Assembly: GCA_001247695.2 (NCBI GenBank)
Contig: LGRX02035166.1
Location: 33,552-97,551 of the forward strand
Length of the DNA: 64,000 nucleotides
Direction of reading: 5' to 3'
Source: Cymbomonas tetramitiformis
Lineage: Eukaryota > Chlorophyta > Pyramimonadophyceae > Pyramimonadales > Pyramimonadaceae
Position 1 is the first letter of the stretch, and the number at the start of each line of letters is the position of its first letter. The notes below the pieces were generated by a model. The model was not told where the DNA came from. It was given only the letters and a program-made list of their open reading frames with translations, and ran no database searches. Made by a program: the position numbers and the translations under genes. This document shows positions 1-12,300 of this stretch, in pieces.

Positions 1-104
1 CGTCCATGCGGCGCTATGCCCCTCTCCGTCCATGCGGCGCTATGCCCCGCTCCATCAATGCGGCGCTATGCCCCTCTCCATCCATGCGGCTCTATGCCCC
101 TCGT
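1..104. repeat. 26-bp minisatellite, four units
   Basis: Four head-to-tail 26-bp units built on CCATGCGGCGCTATGCCCC, with one or two substitutions per unit. The array starts at or before the window edge. It lies downstream of the last exon I can place in gene A, so it is probably intronic. Confidence 0.85.
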
Positions 105-341
105 GCCATCTTAGTGGCAGCCGCACCGCCACATGCCTGCCAAAGCGAAACATAAACCCAGTGCTGCAGCAGCCTCCTCAGGAGATTGTACACCGCCCGT
201 GGCCTACATACAGCGGAAGGGGGCACGCTCAAGACAGTGTGGGGGACTATAGAGTCCCTCGGGGCGATCATGCAGCGGAAGGGGGGACTCTAGAAAATGG
301 GAGGATTGCAGAGATCCTAAGAGCATCGTGCAGAGCATCAC

Positions 342-3300
342 CTTTTCCAGCTCTTTCTCCAGCAGTACCTTCTCGCGTTTTAGAGCTGCTCCCCCACCCG
401 CTGCCACCGCTCAGCGCACATGTGCGCGCGCAACGACCTTCGATGTTCGCGCGCCACGACCGTTGATGTGTGCGCGCCAGGACCGTCGACGTGCGACAAT
501 CGTGCAAACCGAGGTTCACGCCGATGCAGATGTGTTGACAGTGACGCGCCCTTTCCGTGCAGTCGCATTGACACTGTACGCCTGGCTCAAGGGACGTGGC
601 CACCCTTACGCTTGCCTTGGCGTGGTAGTCTTGAACAGCGTGAACTATGTGGAAATTATTAACTCCAACATACACACAACTCAGCAACCACTTTTAGGTG
701 GACTGAGCTCAATAGTGTACAACAAGAGAAACAGAGAGCAGCCCTCTCCATTCCCTGGCAGTCGCAAAGCATTTCTTGTGCATTGTCCATTTGTCACACG
801 TGGCACAGTGTCAGTCTTAATGGCACAGTCCACCGTCGTATCACTGTACTCCCACCGTGCACTGTTTGTAAGGCTTGGTAAATACATTTCTTTCTTGACA
901 ATGATTGTGATGTCACATTGTTGCAGATCTCGATGTCAGCACTTGCACTGGTGATGACTGTGGTACTGCCAAATCATACAGTCATTATGTCATACATTCA
1001 CTATGTCATACAGTCATTAGATATGCCATACAGCCAACACACATGGCATATTCTCATGCATCATCCGTCATGAGTCATCGTGCACCGTGGGCGTCTCCCC
1101 CTAGCCCACATTTCTTTTTTCAGATGTGTTTGCCCCCCCCTCCTTCACAGCTGCTCCTCGAACACCTTCTCTTGAGGCCTCCACGACTCGCGCAACATCT
1201 TTAACAACATCCTTATGCTCACTCTCATGCAGCGGCCCCCACTAACTTCGACGTGCGATGCAAGGCCCCGACCAGAGAAGGCCCCCTGGACGGCTTGCAC
1301 GAGCTGAAAGACCCGAGCAGGGCATGGGGCGGGGCGACGGGCTGCAGCGAGGGCCATGCAAACCGTTCAAGGCCGAAGCTTCTTTCTGCTGTTTCAGCTT
1401 GGCCACACGCTCCCTCTCAGCAGTCAGCTTCGCCGTCAACTCCAGCACCTTTTCCTTGGTCTCGTCCAGCTCCTCCGCCAGGCTCTGCCACGCAAAAGCC
1501 CACAGATCCGCGCGCCTCTCGGGAGGAAGAACACGCCTCCATCCTGCGTGCTGGCCGGAAGCCGCCCGAGCCGAATTCTGAAACGTGCGCTGTGACTAGG
1601 CGGATCAAAATACTAAGCAAATGGGCGCCCGCCAAATGTAGCAATTCAATGTGAGGCCGAGGGAGCTAGGCCATGCATAGAGAGAACACTGGAAGGCCAT
1701 TCGTAGAGGGGAATGATGATTACATCGGAATGCCCACGTGGACCAGTGTTGTGAAAGCTACTCTGTTCCACAGTCCTCATGCCAAAGCTGAAGTCCTTCG
1801 ATTGGCTGCTGAGCGGTAAGAGAGCTCATGCAACTCAGGCCGCACACCTTGATGGGATAAAATCGAAGGGCGTGGCTTTGGGGACCGCTCGCGGGGCGTG
1901 GCTTTGGGGACCGCGCGCGGGGCGTGGCTTTGGGGACCGCTCGCGGGGCGTGGCTTTGGGGACCGCTCGCGGGGCCTGGCTTTGGGGACCGCGCGCGGTG
2001 CCTGGCTTTGGGGACCGCTCGCGGGGCGTGGCTTTGGGGACCGCGCGCGGGGCGTGGCTTTGGGGACCGCGCGCGCGGCGTGGCTTTGGGGACCGCTCGC
2101 GGGGCGTGGCTTTGGGGACCGCTCGCGGGGCGTGGCTTTGGGGACCGCGCGCGGGGCATGGCTTTGGGGACCGCTCGCGGGGCGTGGCTTTGCGGACCGC
2201 ACGCGGGGCGTGGCTTTGGGGACCGCGCGCGGGGCGTGGCTTTGGGGACCGCGCGCGGGGCGTGGCTTTGGGGACCGCGCGCGCGGCGTGGCTTTGGGGA
2301 CCGCGCGCGGGGCGTGGCTTTGGGGACGCGGCGTAGCTTTAGGGACCCGCCCAGCGCGGGAGAGAGGCGTGGCTTGGGACCGCGCGGGAGCTTTAAGGGA
2401 CCCTTCCGCGGGCGTGGCCCCCAGGGACTGGCTACGCGGGGCGTGGCTTTGGGGACCGCGCGCGGGGCGTGGCTTTGCGGACCGCTTGCGGGGCCTGGCT
2501 TTGGGGACCGCTCGCGGGGCGTGGCTTTGCGGACCGCTCGCGGGGCGTGGCTTTGAGGACCGCGCGCGGCGTGGCTTTGGGGACCGCTCGTGGGGCTTGG
2601 CTTTGGGGACCGCTCGCGGGGCGTGGCTTTGGGGACCGCTCGCGAGGCGTGGCTTTGGGGACCGCTCGCGGGGCGTGGCTTTGCGGACCGCTCGCGAGGC
2701 GTGGCTTTGGGGACCGCTCGCGGGGCGTGGCTTTGGGGACCGCGCGCGGGGCGTGGCTTTGGGGACCGCTCGCGGGGCATGGCTTTGGGGACCGCTCGCG
2801 GGGCCTGGCTTTGGGGACCGCTCGCGGGGCGTGGCTTTAAGGACCGCTCGAGCCGCTGAACAATGGAATTGCTGTGGCCTCACACAGGATCCTAAAGGAG
2901 AACCTGAAGTAAGCGTGTGGCGTGAGGAATAAGTGCCAGATCACGGCAGCGCTCGAGGGCTTGCTGGCCTCACTCAGCCCCACCGCACCTTGGCACTCAG
3001 CTCCAGAAACTCCTTCTTTGCCACCTCCATTTCGGCTTGGAACTTGCCGCGCGCAGCCAAGTCGCGAGCTTGCTCCTTGGTGACGATCCTGTAACAGCCC
3101 AGGTCCCCGCCCGCCCCTCTCGCCCCGCAGTTTCCAGCATGAACATGACCCTAAGCACGCGTGGGCACCGGCGCTCGGCGAAACCAAGCAGGCGCAACAC
3201 GGCTCGCATCCACACAGCGAGGCCGCTCCAGATAGGCGCCCCGCCACCGCCACCGCTGCGGGCAGCAAGATGAGTTAGGCGTGGACAGCAGCAGCACAAA

Positions 3301-6300
3301 GTTGCATGGCGTCGCCGGAGGGGCGTTTCGGGACTCGTGGGGATTTCCTCCCCAGCGGCGGAGAGAGCCGTCCTCGAAGATGTGGAAGCGCACCTGTGGA
3401 ACTGATCCGCATGAATCGTGGACTTTGACTCCAGCCTTACCAGCGCCATGCTCCAATGCTTCATCATTCCGATTTGCGCATCCAAGTCCTCCTGCGACTG
3501 CGTCATGACGGCTTGCGTCATAGATGTCAACTTCCCGGTTATTTCCTGTGAGGCCCCGGCACATCGCGACCAGTCAGGTCCTGCAAAGCTCCTGCACACT
3601 GTGACTGGTGGCAGCCCTCCGCCCACTACGATCCGGGATCGAAATTCAGCGGCACCCCATACCGTACCCAATGCTCTGCCCGGTTCGCAGCACGACGCTC
3701 GACAACGCGTCCTTACGCGCACCTGATGCAATTGAGCGCTTGCAGTATTTGATTCTTTCAGGAGCTTGGTCACCTGGGGGCCACCGTCCAAGCCACCGTC
3801 CCAGCCCCTCAATCCAGCCTCCAGCCTTAAGACATACGCCAAGCCCCACGCCCGCTGCTCTCGGGGTTTCCGGCACCAAGACACACGCCAAGCCCCACGC
3901 CCGCTGCTCTCGGGGTTTCCGGCACCGCTTGCGGAGCTCTCGTCAACTCAGTCAGCCGCTGCCGCACCACACAGCTTGGCGAAACAGGGAGCTGTCTCCG
4001 ATGTGCCCGTCTGTTTGAGGCTGCGCGGCCAGGGGGCTTTGGGCGAGACGGGGGTAGGGAGGAGCAGCGGCCACCTTGCCGAGGGACCATGACGCCTCGT
4101 CGTCGATGAGCTCTGCTGAGGCGAGGTTGACCGCCTCGATGGCGGCATTCAGACTATTCTGCAGCTCAAGGTTCCTGGCCGCCGCCTGCCGCAGGCACAC
4201 AGCCCATCCTTCAGGTGACCAAGGCCTGCCCCATTGCCGCCGATGCCCGTAACCTTGCATGACGTGCTAGGCGAGCCTGCATGACGCACGCACTCAACTG
4301 TCTTACAGCAATTTGTCTCCAATTTTAATCCTGTAATTTACGTATAATCTATGACGGACATGACAGTGACAGAATTGACCAAGAATCTGAATGCGGCGAT
4401 CGCGAGCCTTGCTTTTCCTTTAGAACCTGGTTCTTGCCGTCCAGATTTCTTGAATTCAAAACTTCAACAGCGGACCTGTCGCGAGCTATGAAGTAGTTTT
4501 TTCGCGCACTTCGCGAGGTCGAGAGTCTTCGGCCCGTTGACCATAGCCTAAAAAGGCGTCAACGGGTCGCTGTACGGTGTCCGTTTTTTGCCACGTGGCC
4601 TAGAGACGTGGAACGGGAGCTACACCGGCTGAGCGGATGATGCCGCGGCCTCTGAAAATCAGTGAAAAACAACATCATGGGAAATTCGGACACCGTAGGT
4701 AGTTTTAAAAAGGCATATATAGAGGACTTATGTATGCCTTTGACCCTCCTGCGGTGTCCGGACATGCGCTTTCCAGCATCCGGTAGGGTAGGATGCCGCC
4801 ATCGGGTTTGGGTTTGCGGTGAGCGCTGAAATCTGCAGCCATTCGCGTTTCACCCGGTTGAACTTATCTGGAACTTATCGTATGCCTTGCACTATGCTTG
4901 CTTAACGGGTGTTAAGCAAGCACGGTACTATGGTTGCGTCAAGGAATGTATACCATTCCTTGAGCACCGGCATTCCGGGGAGTCGCCTAGGTCACGTAGA
5001 TTGTTCATCCACTCAAGTGAAATGAACAAACCTGGCAACCTATAAACTTTTTTATTGTGCATGACACAAGCTACTTGAATACAGGTTTGTGGCTACGTTT
5101 GTTCGTGCGGGCGCGTTGTAGTGCGGATGGCTAACCTCACGTGATCATCTTCGCGCAAGGGAGGCGAAGCTGATCACGTGCAGTTGGACATGAGTTCGCA
5201 CTTGAGGAGTGTATGCATATATGCACTGTGATATGCTGTATGGTATGTCGTGCAATAATATATGATAAAAAATACACCGCTGCTGCTGACCCGGGTCAAC
5301 AGCAGCGGTGTATTTTGAAGTGGACGAAAGTCGAAAGTGATTAAGAAACAGTTTCAAACTGTCTCGAGCTTCCCAACACCGATTTATCTGCGTCCGATGA
5401 CTGTGTACATGTAATTGTACCGTCAGATCGAAAATAATTTTATACACAGTGTCTGGCGTAATTTTCGAGTCATCGTCGTCATCGAAAATGCACTTTTGAT
5501 TAGGTCATGAAATTGCTGTATGTCTCACCACGGAGCTGGGACGGGCGGCGAGCCTGCATGACGCACGCACTCAACTGTCTCACCACGGAGCTGGGACGGC
5601 AGCGAGCCTGCATGACGCACGCACTCAACTGTCTCACCACGGAGCTGGGACAGGCGGCGAGCCTGCATGACGCACGCACTCAACTGTCTCACCACGGAGC
5701 TGGGACGGGCGGCGAGCCTGCATGACGCACGCACTCAACTGTCTCACCACGGAGCTGGGACGGCGGCGAGCCTGCATGACCACGCACTCAACTGTCTCAC
5801 CACGGCTGGGACAGAGCCTGCATGACGCACGCACTCAACTGTCTCACCACGGAGCTGGGACGGGCGGCGAGCCTGCATGACGCACGCAACTGTCTCACCA
5901 CGGAGCTGGGACGGGCGGCGAGCCTGCATGACGCACGCACTCAACTGTCTCACCACGGAGCTGGGACGGGCGGCGAGCCTGCATGACGCACGCACTCAAC
6001 TGTCTCACCACGGAGCTGGGACGGTCGGCGAGCCGTATTCTACAATGGAAGAGGGTTGCATGCCAAACGATTGGATGCGCTTTGACAACTTCCCTCTGGG
6101 TTCGAGGCATCAAGAGGCCGCCTCAAGGTGTTGATGGCGGACCCCCCAGCAGCCTCAAGGCGCACACGGCGCCCTGCCAGCCGACTGGGACTCGAGTGGC
6201 TGGAGCTGCCCAAGGTTGGATATCGCAAACCAATGCCCACCTCGTGGCAGAGCGCACCGCGCAAGCCCGAGGGCAAAGCACCTTTTGGATCACTGCGTCG

Positions 6301-9300
6301 AAGGCCTTCGTGGAGCTCTCCAAGCGCCCCTTGATCTCCATCACTTGATCCGATTTGGCTGCCATTTGAGCTCGCAGCTCGAAGTATTCCTTATTCACCA
6401 TCTGCACGCGCTGGTCCATGTTGACCAGCTCATGCTCCAGGTCCTCCTGTGGAGCGCCGCGTCCCGTCATTCAAACCGCCGTCATCCTGTGGAGCGCCGC
6501 GTCCCGTCATTCACACCGCCGTCATCCTGTGGATTGCCGCGTCCCGTCATTCAAACCGCCGTCATCCTGTGGATTGCCGCGTCCCGTCATTCAAACCGCC
6601 GTCATCCTGTGGAGCGCCGGCGTCCCGTCATTCACACCGCCGTCATCCTGTGGAGCGCCGCGTCCCGTCATTCACACCGCCGTCATCCTGTGGAGCGCCC
6701 GCGTCCGTCATTCACACCGCCGTCATCCTGTGGAGCGCCGGCGTCCCGTCATTCAAACGCCGTCATCCTGTGGAGCGCGCGTCCCGTCAATCACACCCCG
6801 TCATCCTGTGAAGCGCCGCGTCCCGTCATTCAAACCGCCGTCATCCTGTGAAGCGCCGCGTCCCGTCATTCAACCGCCGTCATCTGTGGGCGCCGCGTCC
6901 CGTGCCCGTCATCCTGTGGAGCGCCGCGTCCCGTCATTCAAACCGCCGTCATCCTGTGGAGCGCCGCGTCCCGTCATTCAAACCGCCGTCATCCTGTGGA
7001 GCGCCGCGTCCCGTCATTCAAACCGCCTTCATCCTGTGGAGCGCCGCGTGCCGTCATTCAAACCGCCGTCATCCTGTGGATTGCCCGATGGCGCACCGGA
7101 AGTGGCAAAGCCTCACAGCGAGCATGGAGCAGCGGGCATGGAGCATGGAGCATACAGCATAGAGCATAGAGCAGCGAGCCCAATAGCTACCACATCGGAG
7201 AGCCCCATAGCTACCACATCGGAGAGCCCCATAGCTACCACATCGGAGAGATCCATAGCTACCACATCGGAGAGCCCCATAGCTACCACATCGGAGAGCC
7301 CTCCAGAAATGGACGCCGGCCGGTTCTTTGCGGAGCCCCCAGGGGGGTGAGGAGACGTGAGCTGCACAAGGTGGGAGAGGCCACTGCCCATGACAGACAT
7401 TGCAGGTTGAGGAACCCCGGGACGAGGGACAGCCAATGCCCATCCAAAAACGCCTGAGCCTGTGCCATGAACTGTTCAGCATAAAATGCGTGGGCGTACA
7501 CAGTGGGCCGCAGACGCCAGCCTTTCGATTAGCCACGGTTCAAAAGCAGGGCGAATGGCCAGCGCCCTCACTTTCGCTGTGACAAGGGTTTCTGGGCGGG
7601 CTGCTGGGAGCGGAACCTGACAGACGTGTTCGTCTCTCTCACAGAATAGATCCCAGGAGCCTCTGTACCGTGAAAGACTGGGAATGGCAAGTTGCGGGCT
7701 ACTCCAGGCAGCGTATGCGGCTCGCCAAAGGGCCTGGGCAGACGGGAGACGAGGGACTAGCTCGCATGGCAAGGGTCACCTTTCTTCTTGTGGAAGATTC
7801 CTCATCCATCGGCAGAGGGGTACGCGCCGCGCCCGAGCTTGTTGTCTCCTGGGATACGCGGCTAGGTCGGGCGCTGGCGGCGGCTTCGGCCCCGGGAGGC
7901 GGCTTCGAGAGCTCGTACAGCATCACCGCTTTGTCCTGCACACAGCAAATGGCGCCAGCCATCCTGGGCCACAGCTTTGCAGCTCCGCGGACGGCCGCGC
8001 TGCACCCAAGAGCACGCGCAGGGGGGCCTCGCGCCGTGCCCATTTGCAAGCCAAATTGTAGACCGGCGGCGCAGCGATTTGCGCAGACAAGCAAGGTAAA
8101 GCCCGTGCGTGCCCGCTCCCGAGGTCGGTGCGGGCTTTGGACTCGCTCATACTCCACCTTCACATCAATCAGGACGTCAACTCCGCACATACTCGACGAC
8201 GTGATTGTTGCGGATCTCAGACGAGTGCATACTGGACCCTTCGAATACGCGCAGAGACGCTCCGGTCTGATGTCTCCGATATCCGAGCGGTGATGGAGCA
8301 GCACAGTCAGGGGAGTGGAACAGGGAGAAGAGAAGCATCCGGGCACCTTCTCTGCGGTGAGGCAGCTCATAGTTTCATGCAGCTCCGACACTTTGCGCCT
8401 CAACTCGTCCCGCTCGTTCACAATTAATGAAAGGCGCCGCGAGGCGATCAAGCGCTTCACCACCTGGATCCGCAAGCCCAGCACATGCAAGCACCAGCTC
8501 AGCGCATGCATACGCCAGCTCAGCGAGCCGGGATGCACCTCTTCCTTGCCCCTGAGAAAGTGGTGGCGTCCGCGTCAGTGCACTGCACAGGCCACGGCAG
8601 CATCTCGTCACGCGAGAGCCGTGTCCTGAGGCCCACTGTGGAGAAGTTGGTGCGGGCACAACGCAATGCTGGGCAGCACTGGGCGAGGCGCACAAGGATG
8701 AAGCGGGTGCTGAGATATTTGCTGCGGGTGGCGTGCAGCTGCTCCTGCACTGGGCGCCGCCGCATTGCAGCATTCGCTCCTGTCGCGGCCTTCCTGCTCC
8801 GCCACTCACCCCTCCCCCCAGCCCAGCCCAGCCCCCTCTGATGCACACCCTCTACGACAGCGGTGCGCGGCAAAAACACAGGAAATCCCCGATCACACGA
8901 GGGAGTGATAGGCAGCCTCGTTGTAGCTTTGCATGCGAAGCGAGCGGCGTGCTACCGGACACACCAGATATTCTACAGGGCCGCCTGCGATGGGGAGCAT
9001 GCAGCCATCATCCAACGGTGAGCCCGAGCTGGCGCAAGTGATGCTAGAACAGTGCGGAGTCACCCTTTGAGAGGTCCAACATGCGGAATCTGCATCAAGG
9101 AACTGCCGCATCCACAACCACCGAGGGTTCTACGGGCAGCAAGCAGCGATGAATGAGTCACAAAGAACAAGATGTCCCTGCACAGCTTTCAGTTTGAAGT
9201 TGAAGCCCGGAGCCCCCTAAATCATTTCGAGGCGACCCTAAATCCTGAGGCATGAAAGCCACACACTCACTCTCTCTTCTCCTATGGCAGTGGCGCTCTG

Positions 9301-12300
9301 ACACCGTCCATCGATTGAAACATTCTCCCGATCTTCCACGTGGCATTCAATGGCGCTCTGGACGAGCATCCAGGCCACAACTTGCACTCAATGCACTCTC
9401 GCCAAGCTTTGCTCAGGCACACTTTTGTCGGTTGTAATCAATCCAAAAAGAACGGTATCTCTCAGCAGAACGCGATCCGTAGCGCCCTAACTGAACCCTA
9501 GTATGCCCCAAAGTATGCCCCTCATTCACAGGGTCTGGCCAGCAGTTGACGTGTGGTGTACCATTTGAAGCGCGTGCTCTTTCCATCAGCTTCTTTTCCG
9601 CCGCTTGGACTTGCACTCGCCTGTTGTGGAAGCGCCGCCAAGAAGCATTATCGAACATTCACAAGGACAGCAGGACCTCAAGAATGCCTCCGTGCTGCTT
9701 GTGTACCCGCCTCCGGACTTCACAGCACGTGCACGCGCTTCAAGCGCACTGCAACGGCAGTTGGAAGCAGACTCATGCGGGCCAAGCTTGAGAAGGACTT
9801 GTGAGTGGCGGCACACCTCTTTAGTCGGCGAGTTGGACTTGGAGGACCTCGGGGACCTCGGGGACCTCGAGGTCCTCGAGGTCCTCCTCTCGGGGGAGGA
9901 CCTCAGGGAGCCCGGGCTCCGCGACTGCCGACCCACCGCCACCCGCCATGTCATCGCCCAGAGGCCAAGGCTAGGAGTGCGGGCGGCCTGGATGTGGATG
10001 CGCTGCAGCATTTCTGCATCCGCTGGTGGCAAGACAGAGGCTCTGAACGAATTGAATGCGTGGGGCTGGATGCGAGGACCAGGGCGTCCTGGATTGACAC
10101 GGCACAGGAACTACACGCTACACGGACCCATTCTTTGACGCCCGTTGTCTCAAGCCCCAGTTCATGATCGAAGTCGGTAATGCATGAAGCGTTCACAACC
10201 AGCAGCAGGCGGGCGAAAATTTCCACTGGCTCAAAAGCGATGTGCCATCCCACGCAGCATTCCCGGGGATTGGCCCACTCCGCGAGCAGCGCACGAAAGT
10301 TCCAAAGCCGGTCAAGAGTGAGGACCCGCCAAAGTCACAGCTCACAAACACCAAAAACGAATGCGCTGCGGAGGCCTGCATCGACCCCAGGCCGCAGCTC
10401 CATCAATGCGGAGGCCTCGGCGAGGGATGGCCCAAAAGGCCCAGCCACATGTCCGCCAGGTCAGAGCTGCTGCACCGCCAAGATCAGCACCCCGAGAGCG
10501 CCGCAAGACAGAGCGCTGGGCACGCCACGTGGCACGACGAGTTGCTTACAGTGATCATCTCGATGCGGGTCTCTAGGTGGTTAGTATACTCCTGGTGCTT
10601 TAGCTTCATCTCCTGATTCTCCGCCTCCTTTGCCTCCAGCATGGCCTGCAGCTGCGCGTTCTCCCTCTGCACGGCGACAACCACAAGAGGGAGAGCGGAT
10701 CTATCAAAAGCTGAGGACCGCACCTCCTCCGGCAATCTCCACATCGGTGTGAAAGCCGGCGGGCAAAGCGGCCTCACCGCCAAGTTCCCCAAAAGGCCAA
10801 ATCATTCGTCTGAGTCGCCTCAGCGAAGGGGCAACAGCGCGCGTCAGTCAGGTGCCATGGCATCTCACAGCGCGCGTCAGTCAGGTGCCATAGAGTCTCA
10901 CAGCGCGCGTCAGTCAGGTGCCATGGCATCTCACAGACTGCCAAAAGGGCGGTGCCTGCACCTTGACCATTTTAAGCTCCGCCTCCTGCTCGAGCTGAAG
11001 CTGCAGTTTCTTGCGGATGTCGGAAACCCGCTCATTCGATTCTTTGGTATTCAGCCTGCGCTCAAAAATCACACTCGGCACACCGCACCCACTTACACAG
11101 CCGACCACCCCGACTCAGCACGACGGCTCGTGTAGGGTGCCCAGTTCACAGCTCCACGGATCCCGGTGCACCTCGCACTGCTTCGGAGGCGCCACCTACT
11201 TTGCTTCGACGCTGTTCTTCACCTCCATCATCATTTTCTCAATGCCATCCCGCTGGGACGAGTCTTTCAGCACGGATTGGAGATTCTCCTTCAGCGCCCC
11301 AAGCTGCAGTGCAAACTCCAGCTGTGCAATCATCCCACCGGGGCACGGGCCGAGGTTCGTCACACACCGGAGTCTTGTGCAAAAGCAGAAAGCAGAGAAG
11401 CAACTGTCCACACGCAGTACTCGCGTTCCGCACCTCAAGGAGTCGTCCCACCCTACGCCGCACTTAAAGCACATTCTCTCCGCCTTATGCCGCACCTGAA
11501 ATGAGTTCTCTCGGCCCAGTGCCACACCTGGAGTGCCACATCCCAACGTGGCACCTTGAACCTGCTCTCTCAGTTTGCCACACCTGGAGTGCCACATCCC
11601 CACGTGGCACCTTGAACCTGCTCTCTCAGTTTGCCACACCTGGAGTGCCTCATCCCCACGTGGCACCTTGAACCTGCTTTCTCAGCTTGCCACACCTGGA
11701 GTGCCACATCCCCACGTGGCACCTTGAACCTGCTTTCTCAGCTTGCCACACCTGGAGTGCCACATCCCCACGTGGCACCTTGAACCTGCTTTCTCAGCTT
11801 GCCACACCTGGAGTGCCTCATCCCCATCCTGTGTCGCACCTGCAGCGCCTTGTCCCGTTCTCGTGATCTCGCTTGCAGCATGTTCGCTGCATCTGTCATT
11901 TGCTCCGACTGTCGCCAGGCAGAGATGACGAATCCTTCAGTGTTAGGAAAAAACCTAAAAGTAATCAAGCTTCCTGAAACCTCCTTCTCTCCACGAAGAG
12001 ATATGTCTGAAACCTCCTTCTCTCCACGAAGAGATATGTCTGACTGAATAAGACTACTTCGTCTCTGGGGTGCCCGGCCGACAGGTTCCAGTAGTAGTTC
12101 ATCAAAGGCACAAATTCATGGCGACTCGGGCCATTAGAGGAGCACCACAAATCCAGCTCCAGCACCCACGCCCCAGTCACCGGCCGAGCACTCACAGCTG
12201 GGCCAACCTTCCTGCCACGATCCCTGAAGAAGATGGATATATCAGGAACGTCCCATATGGCTGAAGAGGGTGTACTGCACCCATGTGAGACAGGCGCTTC

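Larger units (their letters stand above)
4264..6037. repeat. 55-bp minisatellite split by a transposon
   Basis: One unit lies at 4264-4303 and about ten more at 5521-6037, built on CTGTCTCACCACGGAGCTGG followed by GACGGGCGGCGAGCCTGCATG. Units vary by short deletions. The separation of the first unit from the others is explained by the insertion at 4306-5518. Confidence 0.9.

Noticed and set aside
1777..2932. Several 200-370-codon ORFs on both strands at 1.8-2.9 kb
   Set aside because: They are read-through of a 26-bp stop-free minisatellite in an intron; frames drift between units and there is no start or splice support.
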